Below are positions 16,942 to 25,700 of a stretch of 61,918 nt of DNA, in pieces; the first letter of the stretch is position 1, and each line of letters begins with the position of its first letter. The stretch lies in the NCBI GenBank assembly GCA_028280485.1, contig JANQLS010000034.1, positions 1 to 61,918 on the forward strand, read 5' to 3'. Position numbers and translations under genes: made by a program. The stretch comes from Planctomycetota bacterium (GTDB lineage: Bacteria > Planctomycetota > UBA8108 > JACQVS01). The notes under the pieces were generated by a model, which saw only the letters and a program-made list of their open reading frames with translations, made no database searches and was not told where the DNA came from.

Positions 16942-17355
16942 ATGAAGAGAGTTCTCATCGTTGACTGTGACAAGAATTTTAGGAAGAACCTCCGAATCGA
17001 ATTAGAAAATTCAGATTTTGAGGTCATCGAAGCCAGCTCTGGAAAAGAGGCGCTTCAGCTACAGGGAGTGATTCCTGGTATCCAGCTCGCGATTTTAGAA
17101 AGCAGGCTGACGGACACTACTGGATTGGGCCTCTTTTGGCGATTCCAGTCTGAAGGAATGGAATGCCCTACCATTCTGACCACCCATTATCCTCAGGAAC
17201 ATACCCGAGAAGCCGCGATCAAAAGCGGGGTAAAAAGCTATCTCGAGAAGCCTTTCGATAATGGCTGCAGCTCTATCGTCAGCCAGATTGAGAAGGTCTT
17301 CGAATCCTCTAGCCTGGAATCTCAGAATTCGGATACTGCGACGATTACGGGTTAA
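16942..17355 (+). CDS. Stand-alone receiver domain with Glu at the phosphorylation site
   Basis: A 137-aa CheY-like receiver with no output domain. It has the fold landmarks: RVLIVDCD at strand 1, TILTTHY (T80/T81) and LEKPF (K103). The phospho-acceptor position reads LAILESRLTD, so Glu53 replaces Asp, and the acidic pair is Asp8-Cys9 instead of Asp-Asp/Glu. It therefore probably cannot be phosphorylated normally and may mimic the phosphorylated state or act as a protein-binding domain. GGAGAGAGG gives a good ribosome binding site and a strong terminator follows the stop, so it is monocistronic. No histidine kinase is nearby. Confidence 0.85.
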   Translation: MKRVLIVDCDKNFRKNLRIELENSDFEVIEASSGKEALQLQGVIPGIQLAILESRLTDTTGLGLFWRFQSEGMECPTILTTHYPQEHTREAAIKSGVKSYLEKPFDNGCSSIVSQIEKVFESSSLESQNSDTATITG

Positions 17356-17381
17356 AATCCCCTAAAATCCAATTATTCATA

Positions 17382-17423
17382 AACCCTCTCAGCTTTCTTG
17401 ATGATCAGCTGAGGGGGTTTTTT
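17382..17423 (+). terminator. Intrinsic terminator of the receiver gene
   Basis: ACCCTCTCAGCT (17383-17394) pairs with AGCTGAGGGGGT (17407-17418) and is followed by a T6 run. It begins 27 nt after the receiver stop codon. Confidence 0.85.
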
Positions 17424-17529
17424 CTATGATCACCCCAACTGAATATATTGAATACATTACAATAAATAAAAAACTTCATTGGTGCTAGGTATTAAACTGG
17501 ACGGGGTTGCTCGGCTTGCCACAAAATCA

Positions 17530-18084
17530 TCAGAGGAAGAAATTTCCCAGGTACCCGAGATTATTGCCCTTCACTGATCTTAATCGCTTTTGATAACGCC
17601 TGAGATCGACATCGATACGATTGGATATTTCGAGCAATTGAAGATCATCGATCAAGCCCTTGAGCCCGGTCGAATACGCAAGAAAACCTCGGCAAATCCA
17701 AAACTGAGATTCAAAACGCCCCCCTCGATTCCAATTTTCGATATTCGAATCTAATCGAATGTCGGCTTTGATTTTCTCTCTCTCTGAAATCTTCCGCAAT
17801 TCAACGATGGCATTGTGAATAGAAAGATTGAGCGCCAGATCACGTTCCGATTTGTTCTTCCAATTTAAATGTCCCGTGACTTTATCTCGGACGTAACAGA
17901 TCCGAATAATGGGGCGTGATAGAGCTCTTTCCGCTCTCTTTTTTAGACCTTCAGGGGCTTCTTTCAAATAAGGAACGGAGTCTTCAAGAATCCCCTGACA
18001 TTCATCGTGGAGATCCCAAGCTCGAGCGAGTGGTTCATTTTCGAAGAAAAAAGCCATGCTAAAAAATAACTGAGAGTCGGCCAT
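17530..18084 (-). CDS. Hypothetical protein
   Basis: A protein of about 184 aa of no recognised family. It is predicted mostly alpha-helical and charged, with no signal peptide or membrane helix. Notable stretches are ENEPLARAWDLHDECQGILE, ALSRPIIRICYVRDKVTGHL and NRGGRFESQFWICRGFLAYS. The frame stays open to a TTG at 18126, adding 14 residues. Neither that codon nor the ATG at 18084 has a clear ribosome binding site, so the start is uncertain. It stands alone, converging on the receiver gene. Confidence 0.6.
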   Translation of the reverse strand: MADSQLFFSMAFFFENEPLARAWDLHDECQGILEDSVPYLKEAPEGLKKRAERALSRPIIRICYVRDKVTGHLNWKNKSERDLALNLSIHNAIVELRKISEREKIKADIRLDSNIENWNRGGRFESQFWICRGFLAYSTGLKGLIDDLQLLEISNRIDVDLRRYQKRLRSVKGNNLGYLGNFFL

Positions 18085-18792
18085 AGTTAGAGTGGGTGAG
18101 TGGGCAACACTTTTAATTCTAATCAAAAAAGAAATTGCGAAATAAAAATATCAGCACTTTCCTGAAGTTTTAGAAGATCCTTTGCCTCATATCGTCTCAA
18201 TGAAACCTTGGATCATCTGCTCTCAAAAGAGCGTTTCCACTTCCTAAGGGTAACTTTGTAAAAAAAAACTCATTCTTCTTAGAGGTGAACAAATGCTTTA
18301 TCCGATAATACTTTGGAGAAGAGTATTCTTTAAGATCAGTGAACCCAGTTCAGATCTAAATGAACTCACTCTCCCCCTTATTTTCATTCAATTATTGTAA
18401 ACATGTTTTCTATGTTTTATTTTCATTAATCCATTCTTCACTCCATCATCACAAGAATGCTTTCGAAGCAAAATGTTCCAGCAAAGGATCTCAAACCAAG
18501 GCAAAGGAATCAGGACAGAGTGGAAACCAGCTAAAAAAACAAACACCTAAGTCATTATAAAATAAAACCTTAGGACCCTCCTCAGCATTCCCACAGAACT
18601 TTGCCCAGAAAAAGAAATGGCACAATAATCTGATTTTTATTTTAAACCTTCTCTCGAATTAGAGCGTTTTCTAACCATACGCTTTAAGCCGCTAAAATCA
18701 GCGCTCAACCGCGGGATCCCCCTGAGTCCCATCAGGACGATCGCGAGCTTTTTCTCACACAACCTACCTTCAGTTTAGAGATCCAGACCCTT
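18085..18792. other. Long gene-free region upstream of the TonB-dependent receptor
   Basis: About 700 nt with no convincing gene. It holds a GCTCT-CAAA-AGAGC hairpin near 18219 and an inverted repeat AATACT...AGTATT (9-nt spacer, about 18306-18326). A short frame at 18360-18560 looks non-coding. The receptor promoter must lie here, but I could not assign a Fur box, cobalamin riboswitch or -10/-35 pair with confidence. Confidence 0.4.
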
Positions 18793-21006
18793 ATGACGAT
18801 ACCTCACAACTTCTTTTGGAGCCTCTCTCTTCTTTTCGTTCTCGTTTTATCCCCCAGTGTCAGTTCAGCCGATGAAGCGGAATCGATCCCACAGGGCGAG
18901 GAAGGTAAAACGGAATCTGAAGGACCCATCCACGAAAACCAACCTCTCAAAAAGATCATCGTCACCGCTACTCAAAATGAGAAACAAGACTATTACATTC
19001 CCTATATCGTCCACGGAAATTCGGGATTGTCGTTAGTCAATCAAAAAGCCTTCCGGAGCTTCCCCGACTTATTCAAAGAAGTCCCCGGCATCAGTCCTCA
19101 AAAAACGGGACACGGACAAGGATCTCCCTTCATTCGTGGATTCACAAGTCAACGGACCCTGCTCTTGATCGATGGAATCCGTCTCAACAATGCTGTCTTT
19201 CGTGAAGGCCCCAATCAGTACTGGAATACCATCGACCCCCTGACGATCGATCGCTTAGAAATTGTGAAAGGACCCAGCTCTGTTCTCTATGGAAGTGATG
19301 CCATCGGCGGAACGGTGAATGTGATTACACGAAGTCGACAACCCTTAGATTCCGACAATGAAAATACCTTCCACGCGGGGACTCGCACTTATTATCGGTA
19401 CTCCAGCGCCGAAGATTCGAATATTGGAAGACAAGAGTTCAGTGGTGCCTGGGGGCAACAACTAGGCCTATTAGCGGGGATTTCAGCCAAGGACTTTGGA
19501 AACCTCTCGGGCGGCCGCCACGTCGGTGAACAACCCAATACGAGTTACCATGAAATCGACGGCGACTTTAAAGGCGTCTATCGCCTCAAACCGAACTTAG
19601 ATCTCGTCGTCGCCTTCCAAAACAACCATATCGACGGAGCTCCTCGGACCCACTCCACGATGTTCGCTCAAAGCTACCGAGGAACGAGCGTGGGCTCCGA
19701 TTTTCAACGCGACTTTCGGCAAGATCGAACTTTAGGCTACGCTCAACTGATCTGGACTCCCGAAGAGGTCGATTGGTTGAACTCCTTGAAACTCAGTCTC
19801 TCTCTTCACCGACAAAAAGAAGTGGAAGAAAGAATTCGCAGTAACTCGCGCAAGCGCTACCAAGGATTTACCGATGATACTTATGGATTCTTCGTCAAAA
19901 TGGAAAGCCCCTCGCCGATCGGAACTCTCTCCTACGGCTTGGAATACTATCACGACGAAGTCGATTCATTCTTCCAAGAATTCAATCCCGATGGCTCCTT
20001 GAGAACGCAAAGACCTCGAGGCCCCATCGCCGATGATTCGAGTTATGATCTATTGGGAATTTACATTCAGGATAGTATTCGAGCCCATGAACGAGTCGAG
20101 GTGATCTTAGGTGGGCGATTCAATCACATTCAGGCGCAAGCCGATCAGGTCGATCCCGATCCTTCCACGAATCCCGTCTTGGGCGAACTCGATGAAGAGT
20201 TCAATGCCGCAGTCGGAAGCGTTCGAGTTATCTTTGAAGCCACAGATGAATTGAATCTATTCGGGGGAGCCTCTCAAGGATTTCGGGCTCCCAACCTGGC
20301 TGACCTGACTCGACTGGACGTCGCGCGTAGTGGAGAGGTTGAAACACCTTCCCCGGATCTCGATCCCGAAGAATTCATTAACTTTGAAATCGGAGCCAAA
20401 ACGGATATTGAAGAACTCCATCTTCAAGCCTACATCTCCTACTACTATACGATTATCGATGGCATGATCGTCCGTTTCCCAACGGGCAACTTGATCGATG
20501 GAGATCCAGAGGTCACCAAAGATAACGTCGGTGATGGATTTGTTCATGGAGTGGAATTAGGACTCGCTTGGAATTTTTACAAAGGCTTCTCTGCCTTCGG
20601 TAATTTTTCGTGGTTAGAAGGAAAAGCCGATACTTTTGATTCGAGTAACAATAAGGTCAGTGATTCTTTCTCAAAGCTGCAGCCAGCAACTGGCCTGGTT
20701 GGAGTTCGTTGGGATTCAGAAGATCGCAAATACTGGATCGAAGCCACAGCGTTTATCGCGAATGATCAAAGCCGCTTTTCCTTACGAGATGAAGGTGACA
20801 CTCAAAGAATTCCTCCCGGGGGAACTCCAGGCTACACCGTTTATAGCTTGCGAGGTGGAGTCGAACCGAAACCAGGACTTAAACTATTTGGTGGAATCGA
20901 AAACATTACGGATAAAGATTACCGTATTCACGGTTCCGGTCAAAACGAAGCAGGAACGAATATTATCGTCGGCCTAGACTGGGCTTTCGATCAAGGCTTT
21001 AAATAA
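18793..21006 (+). CDS. TonB-dependent outer-membrane receptor
   Basis: A 737-aa receptor. A signal peptide (about 1-26) precedes the TonB-box region (KKIIVTATQNEKQ). The plug domain follows, with FPDLFKEVPGISPQ, SPFIRGFTSQRTLLLIDGIR, DRLEIVKGPSSVLYGSDAIG and GTVNVITR. Then comes a 22-stranded barrel with FRAPNLADLTRL and SPDLDPEEFINFEIGAKT, patterns common in haem/haemoglobin and siderophore receptors. The end GSGQNEAGTNIIVGLDWAF matches the last barrel strand. The substrate (haem, siderophore, metal or B12) cannot be fixed. The energy transducer TonB gene follows 53 nt later, so the two form an uptake operon. Confidence 0.92.
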   Translation: MTIPHNFFWSLSLLFVLVLSPSVSSADEAESIPQGEEGKTESEGPIHENQPLKKIIVTATQNEKQDYYIPYIVHGNSGLSLVNQKAFRSFPDLFKEVPGISPQKTGHGQGSPFIRGFTSQRTLLLIDGIRLNNAVFREGPNQYWNTIDPLTIDRLEIVKGPSSVLYGSDAIGGTVNVITRSRQPLDSDNENTFHAGTRTYYRYSSAEDSNIGRQEFSGAWGQQLGLLAGISAKDFGNLSGGRHVGEQPNTSYHEIDGDFKGVYRLKPNLDLVVAFQNNHIDGAPRTHSTMFAQSYRGTSVGSDFQRDFRQDRTLGYAQLIWTPEEVDWLNSLKLSLSLHRQKEVEERIRSNSRKRYQGFTDDTYGFFVKMESPSPIGTLSYGLEYYHDEVDSFFQEFNPDGSLRTQRPRGPIADDSSYDLLGIYIQDSIRAHERVEVILGGRFNHIQAQADQVDPDPSTNPVLGELDEEFNAAVGSVRVIFEATDELNLFGGASQGFRAPNLADLTRLDVARSGEVETPSPDLDPEEFINFEIGAKTDIEELHLQAYISYYYTIIDGMIVRFPTGNLIDGDPEVTKDNVGDGFVHGVELGLAWNFYKGFSAFGNFSWLEGKADTFDSSNNKVSDSFSKLQPATGLVGVRWDSEDRKYWIEATAFIANDQSRFSLRDEGDTQRIPPGGTPGYTVYSLRGGVEPKPGLKLFGGIENITDKDYRIHGSGQNEAGTNIIVGLDWAFDQGFK

Positions 21007-21059
21007 AAAGCCCGGTCGATAAAGAAGATGTTTAATATTCCATTTAGGTAGTTTTCAGT

Positions 21060-21902
21060 ATGAATAATCACGGAGGTCTATTGATCGGTCTTTGCCTTTC
21101 ATTAGGTCTCCATGCCTACCTTGGCTACGCACTGCTGAAAGCTCCGACGAAGAGCTCAAGCCCTGCGCAACTTCCTAAACTTTCTCAGGGAGTATCCACA
21201 GTCGAAGTCGAATTGATCTCGGATATTTCTTCAGTCAAATTCATTGAAGAAACCCAGCCTCAAGAGCTCCCTCAAGAAGACCAAAATCCGATTGAGAAAG
21301 ATTCTCCCCCCATCATTCCCCCAAAAGAGCCCAAAGATTCACCTCAATCTCTCGATCCAAAAGAGATCGTGAAAGAGCCTCCACCTCTCCCAGATCCTCC
21401 TCCTTCGATCAAAGAGCATCCTCTTCCCTATCTTGAAAAAAAGGAAACAACTTCTCATCCCACTCCTCAACCCAAATCGCTCAAGGATCCAGAACAGCAA
21501 AAAATCGTTATTGCAGAGCCTCCTCCCAAGCCGGAGCCCAAACGATCTCAAAGATTGGAACCTTTAGACATTCCACCGAAGAAAACCAACCAACCCTCTT
21601 CAGTTGAGGCGAGTTCTATCGGAATCAAAACCGATGCGATTCCCCCGAAAAAGATTGTGGTGAGCTACCCTAAGCAGTGCAAACGAAGAGGGCACGAGGG
21701 AACTTTTAAATTTAAGGTGCGTGTCAACAAACGAGGAATCGTGACCTCCATGCTGGTCTTAGAATCCAATGGCTGTGCGAGATTAGAAAAGGAAGCTCGC
21801 CGCGCGATCCAACAAGCCACCTTCACCCCCGCCCGAGATGGCTTCAAGGCTGTTGCTTCGGAGGTTATTGTGCCGATTGAGTTTGTTCTTAAAAAACAAT
21901 GA
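21060..21902 (+). CDS. tonB: Energy transducer TonB
   Basis: A 280-aa protein with one N-terminal membrane helix (about 7-27). A long periplasm-spanning Pro/Glu/Lys-rich segment (about 60-200, with PPLPDPPPSIKEHPLPYLEK) follows. The C-terminal TonB domain (about 205-280) has YPKQCKRRGHEGTFKFKVRV and the closing PARDGFKAVASEVIVPIEF. It transfers proton-motive energy from ExbB/ExbD (not in the window) to the receptor encoded just upstream. Two Cys in the C-terminal domain (KQCKRR, SNGCARL) could form a disulfide, as in some TonB/TolA-like domains. Its stop overlaps the ThpR start by 4 nt. Confidence 0.9.
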   Translation: MNNHGGLLIGLCLSLGLHAYLGYALLKAPTKSSSPAQLPKLSQGVSTVEVELISDISSVKFIEETQPQELPQEDQNPIEKDSPPIIPPKEPKDSPQSLDPKEIVKEPPPLPDPPPSIKEHPLPYLEKKETTSHPTPQPKSLKDPEQQKIVIAEPPPKPEPKRSQRLEPLDIPPKKTNQPSSVEASSIGIKTDAIPPKKIVVSYPKQCKRRGHEGTFKFKVRVNKRGIVTSMLVLESNGCARLEKEARRAIQQATFTPARDGFKAVASEVIVPIEFVLKKQ

Positions 21903-22447
21903 GTGATCACACGCGCCTGTTCATCGGCCTTCCTCTTCCCGAGGCCATTCGGAACAAATTTTCAACCTTCGACCTTTCCTCAAAAGGCTTGAGAAAAGTT
22001 CCGCTTAAGAACCTTCACCTCACACTAAAATTTATTGGTGATGTCGATGAATCTCTTAAAGAATCCATTCAGGCTGAGCTCAGAAATATTTCAGTCAGTT
22101 CGTTTTCTTTAGCTTTTGAAGGCCTGGGAAAATTCCCTAAGCGAGGCAAGGCGAGAGTTCTTTGGTCGGGCTTGAAACGCGTACCTCCTGAGCTCATTCA
22201 TTTGCACGAACAAATTGAAGACCGATTGGAATCCCGAGGAATACAAAAGGAAGACCGACGCTTTAGCCCCCATCTGACTTTAGCGAGAGTGAAACCTGGA
22301 TTTAAGCATCCAGTAGAGGATTGGATCGAGAAGTATAAAAGCTTTCAAACAGAGGAATTTCAAGTCAACGAGTTTATATTGTTTGCGAGTGAATTGACCC
22401 CGAAAGGTTCGATTTATACTGTTGTGGGAGCGTATCCTTTAAAGTAG
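21899..22447 (+). CDS. thpR: RNA 2',3'-cyclic phosphodiesterase ThpR (LigT family)
   Basis: A 182-aa 2H-superfamily enzyme. The two catalytic HxT motifs are HLTLKFIGDV (about residues 40-49) and HLTLARVKPG (about 124-133). The RLFIGLPLP start is typical. It opens RNA 2',3'-cyclic phosphates to 2'-phosphate ends, and bacterial homologues can also join 2',5' ends in vitro. Translational coupling (ATGA) to tonB is unexpected for an RNA enzyme and probably reflects chance compaction. A KptA RNA 2'-phosphotransferase is encoded elsewhere in this window (45852-46409). It is the last gene of the uptake operon, followed by repeats. Confidence 0.9.
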   Translation: MSDHTRLFIGLPLPEAIRNKFSTFDLSSKGLRKVPLKNLHLTLKFIGDVDESLKESIQAELRNISVSSFSLAFEGLGKFPKRGKARVLWSGLKRVPPELIHLHEQIEDRLESRGIQKEDRRFSPHLTLARVKPGFKHPVEDWIEKYKSFQTEEFQVNEFILFASELTPKGSIYTVVGAYPLK

Positions 22448-22470
22448 TCGTCATAGTAATCGTCATAGTC

Positions 22471-22666
22471 GTCGTCTCGCTCCGCGAGGCGGCTCCTCAC
22501 GACGGTAATTAACTCTCTAATTAAAGATTTAACTCAAACGAGTATTCAAATAATAATGTACCGATATCAATCTGCCTCATTTTTCACTTGAGACCTCGTG
22601 CTAGGGTTCATCAAAGTGCGATCATTAATTTGATATTCTGTAAATCGCCTCGCGGAGCGAGACGAC
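22471..22666. repeat. Paired inverted repeat, GTCGTCTCGCTCCGCGAGGCG type
   Basis: Perfect 21-bp arms (22471-22491 and 22646-22666) are separated by 154 nt, in the convergent gap between thpR and the CehA-like gene. The sequence differs from the AGCCCG family and is preceded by short CGTCATAGT direct repeats (22449-22470). It is a second type of interspersed palindrome in the same genome. Confidence 0.8.
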
Positions 22667-22670
22667 TATT

Positions 22671-22696
22671 AGCTAGCCCAAAGCGCTAGCGAGGGG
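22671..22696. repeat. Solitary half of the AGCCCG palindromic repeat
   Basis: AGCTAGCCCAAAGCGCTAGC plus GAGGGG. This is a single arm with one change (CAAAGC for CGAAGC) and no inverted partner within the gap, suggesting a decayed copy. The remaining intergenic sequence to 22786 shows nothing further. Confidence 0.7.
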
Positions 22697-22786
22697 AAAC
22701 GTATACGTCTTGAATTAAACGACTATTTATACTGATTTCAAAAATCAAAATGTAATCGCTTCGCGATGGCACACAGCGTGTGCCTA

Positions 22787-25700
22787 CTACCTTGACTCCC
22801 CTATAATCCTTTTAAACACCTTCCGAGCATGCTCATAGTCTTTCTCCGCTTGAGCCCGTTCGTCTTGGCGATAGGTGTGTACTTTCTTTTTCCAACACTG
22901 TTCGACCCCCTGAAGGCACCAACGGGCACTATCGACTGAAGCCCGGATGGGTTTCTCATCAACGACGATGAAGATAGGGTTCGTATGAGCGTTAGGGAAG
23001 GCTCGAATGGCAACCCAGGAGCTTTGCTCGAGCTGGAGGTCAAAGGTCAGTTCCTGTCTTTTTCCATCCGCGGAAATCGTTTTCTTCGCAAGGGGATAAC
23101 CATTCACGATACATTCGATGAGTAGATCCCCCGATGATTCACGCCGCCCCGCCGCTTCAAGGTGGATCTTGATTTTTTGCCCCTTCTTGATTCTCAGTTC
23201 GCTCTTACCTCGTCCCATGTGAACTCGCTCTTCAGCTCCTACTTTTTTCGCGCTGAGGTTCAGAAGATGAACTGTTCCATCGCTGACGTAACTACGTCCG
23301 TTTCCTAAAGAATGAACCCATTTCTCAAAGGTCAACTTTCCATCGACTTGGCAATAAACTCGACCCATTCCAACTCGTTCTCCACTGATACAAGGAAAAT
23401 CGGTTTCTCCACTCACTCGAACTCGAAAGCCACAATTGAGAACGTGGTACCACATATTCCATTCAGCCACGCGTTGAGTATCCATCGCCGAAATAAAATC
23501 AACGGCAGGAACGAGCTTTCCATCGGGCCCCGGCACTTTGTGAGCGACATTCATAATAAATTCATTCGCTCCGATGCCATCGTAAGCAGGAATATTAAAG
23601 TTAGGAAGATTGAAGGGACCATCTTTCCCCTCAGTTCCGCTCACGCGGCCGATGGTTCGAGTCAACCCGCTAGCTGAGTGCGCTGGGCCACAGATCGCTC
23701 CCTGTTTTTTCGCCCATCTCAATGTGTTCAAACCGAGAGTCGGCCAGTGATGCTTCGACTTACCACCGGGGTAAATTTGCTCTTGTAAATTCAATAAATT
23801 TAAGTGACCCGACTGGTGAGATCCAAAACCCGAAACTTCAACATCGTAACGAAGCAAGTAAGGATATTGCGACTGCTCGGCCACTTTCCCGGTAAAAAAT
23901 CGTTTCTGAAAATCAAAGCAAGGTCCCCAAGTTAAGCAACACCCCACCTTTAAATCTTCACCCTGGATATGACGCATCATATCGATGGGAAAAACTCCCT
24001 CAGTCGGGTTGTTGTAGTGCAAACAACCCGCTGCGTGGATGTGATGGTCCCCCGACCACCATCCGTCTTTAGAGGGATCGACCCAACGTTGAACTCGGTA
24101 TTCCAAGGTTGTCGGCCCGCCATGAACCTCAAGTTTTTTGAGTTGGGGTACAGACTCGGGCCCTCGAGAACAAAGTACGTTGTAAGTGCCCTCCGGCAAG
24201 GATAGAACTTCACCATCTTGTCGATAGATCTGCCGTTGGAAAAAGAAATCAGGAGCTAGGCGTTTCGATTGAGCGGGATACACTCGCCCTCTCTGATCCG
24301 TGATTTCAAACCGCCCCATCGCGGGCTTTCCTTCAGAGTTCAACACCTTAAACTTCACGGGATAGGAAGGCTTACACTCAAAATCTAATTGAACCTTGGC
24401 CCAGTTTTTCGATCGTTCATTTGAAATCAAATCGATCCAGTCGATTCGAAATTTTCCTTTTTTAACTAAAGGATCGATACGAATCCCGGCTAATTCTCCT
24501 TCAGAAGTAAATGGGATTTCGTAGAGAGTCTCTTTTCCGGGTTGCACGACAAAGGTGTGAGTTCGGCTCCCATCCGCTTGAGGTCGCTCCTCCGTCCACC
24601 AGAAAAATTGTGCAACTCCATCGGACTCCGTCTTCCCCCAGAAGCGACAGACGTAACGACCGGCTTTCGATTGAACCTTCGCCCCCATGAAGGGATCTTC
24701 TCCCAGAGAAGTGATATGAAGAGAACCGTTTTTGACTTCGAGTTCAATTTGATTCTGTGGGCGCCAACCGTCTCGCCCATTTTCAAAGCTCCATTTTTTT
24801 ACGACTTCTTTAGAATCGAGAGCTTCTCCCGTAATGGCAAACTCAAAGAGAGCTTTTTTGCTTCCGCGATCTCGACTGTAAATTTCTAAGATGCGGTATT
24901 CCAACTCGAGTCCACTCAAATTAGGTTTGAGAGGTTGACCTTGAAAGTAAGAGAGATCGAGCCAACGGGTAGCGACTTCATCCGCCTTCGCATTCGGCAC
25001 CGGTTTTGAGTTGGGGCTTTCGATTAAAACCTCACCCGTCCTTCCAGTTGGATTGACGACCTTCACCAGGAAAGTTTTCCAACCTTGCTCATGGAGGACG
25101 GGAACCTCAGGACTCTTGTAAACATGAGGGGCTCTCCCCTCTGAGACTTCTAAGGTAAGCAAACAAAGGGGATCCAAGATTTCTTGGACTCGGGAAGTAA
25201 GAGCTTTTGAATCCTTCAGAGTCGACAACGATTTTAGATCAGCCCGAACCTTTTTATCGATGGGACTCCCGATGTGATCTAATGCTTGAACTAAGCGTTG
25301 AGTTGCCGCGAGAAGGGGTTGAGCTTCAACTTCTTGAAGGGTGGGAAATTTCGTTAATCGCTCAGAAGTTTTTGCGATGGGGGGAAGCGCTTGTATTTTA
25401 GGATTAGCTTTTTTCTTTTGTTCACTCCAAAACTGAATCGCGTTTTGGTGGTGAATGAGAACGGTTTTCTGCTGTTTTTTATTTTTCAGATTCTTCTTCA
25501 CCACCTCGATTCGCTCATCGATCCACTGAAGAAAAAAATCGCAAGACTCTGCGCTCACCCAAGGAGTTCCATCGGGAGAGGCGATCGTCCAAGGCGCCGT
25601 GGAAGCGAACCTAAAAGTATTTTTAACATCGGCGATGGCTCTGAGAAGGAACCAACCCGATTGATCGATCTTAATTTTTGCTGACAGGCTTTGACTTTGT

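Noticed and set aside
18360..18560. 66-codon frame in the gap before the TonB-dependent receptor
   Set aside because: No ribosome binding site, and the composition (Ser/Lys/His-rich, no conserved pattern) looks non-coding.
22449..22491. CRISPR-like direct repeats
   Set aside because: The CGTCATAGT repeats are only 9 nt and tandem, without regular spacers or cas genes.
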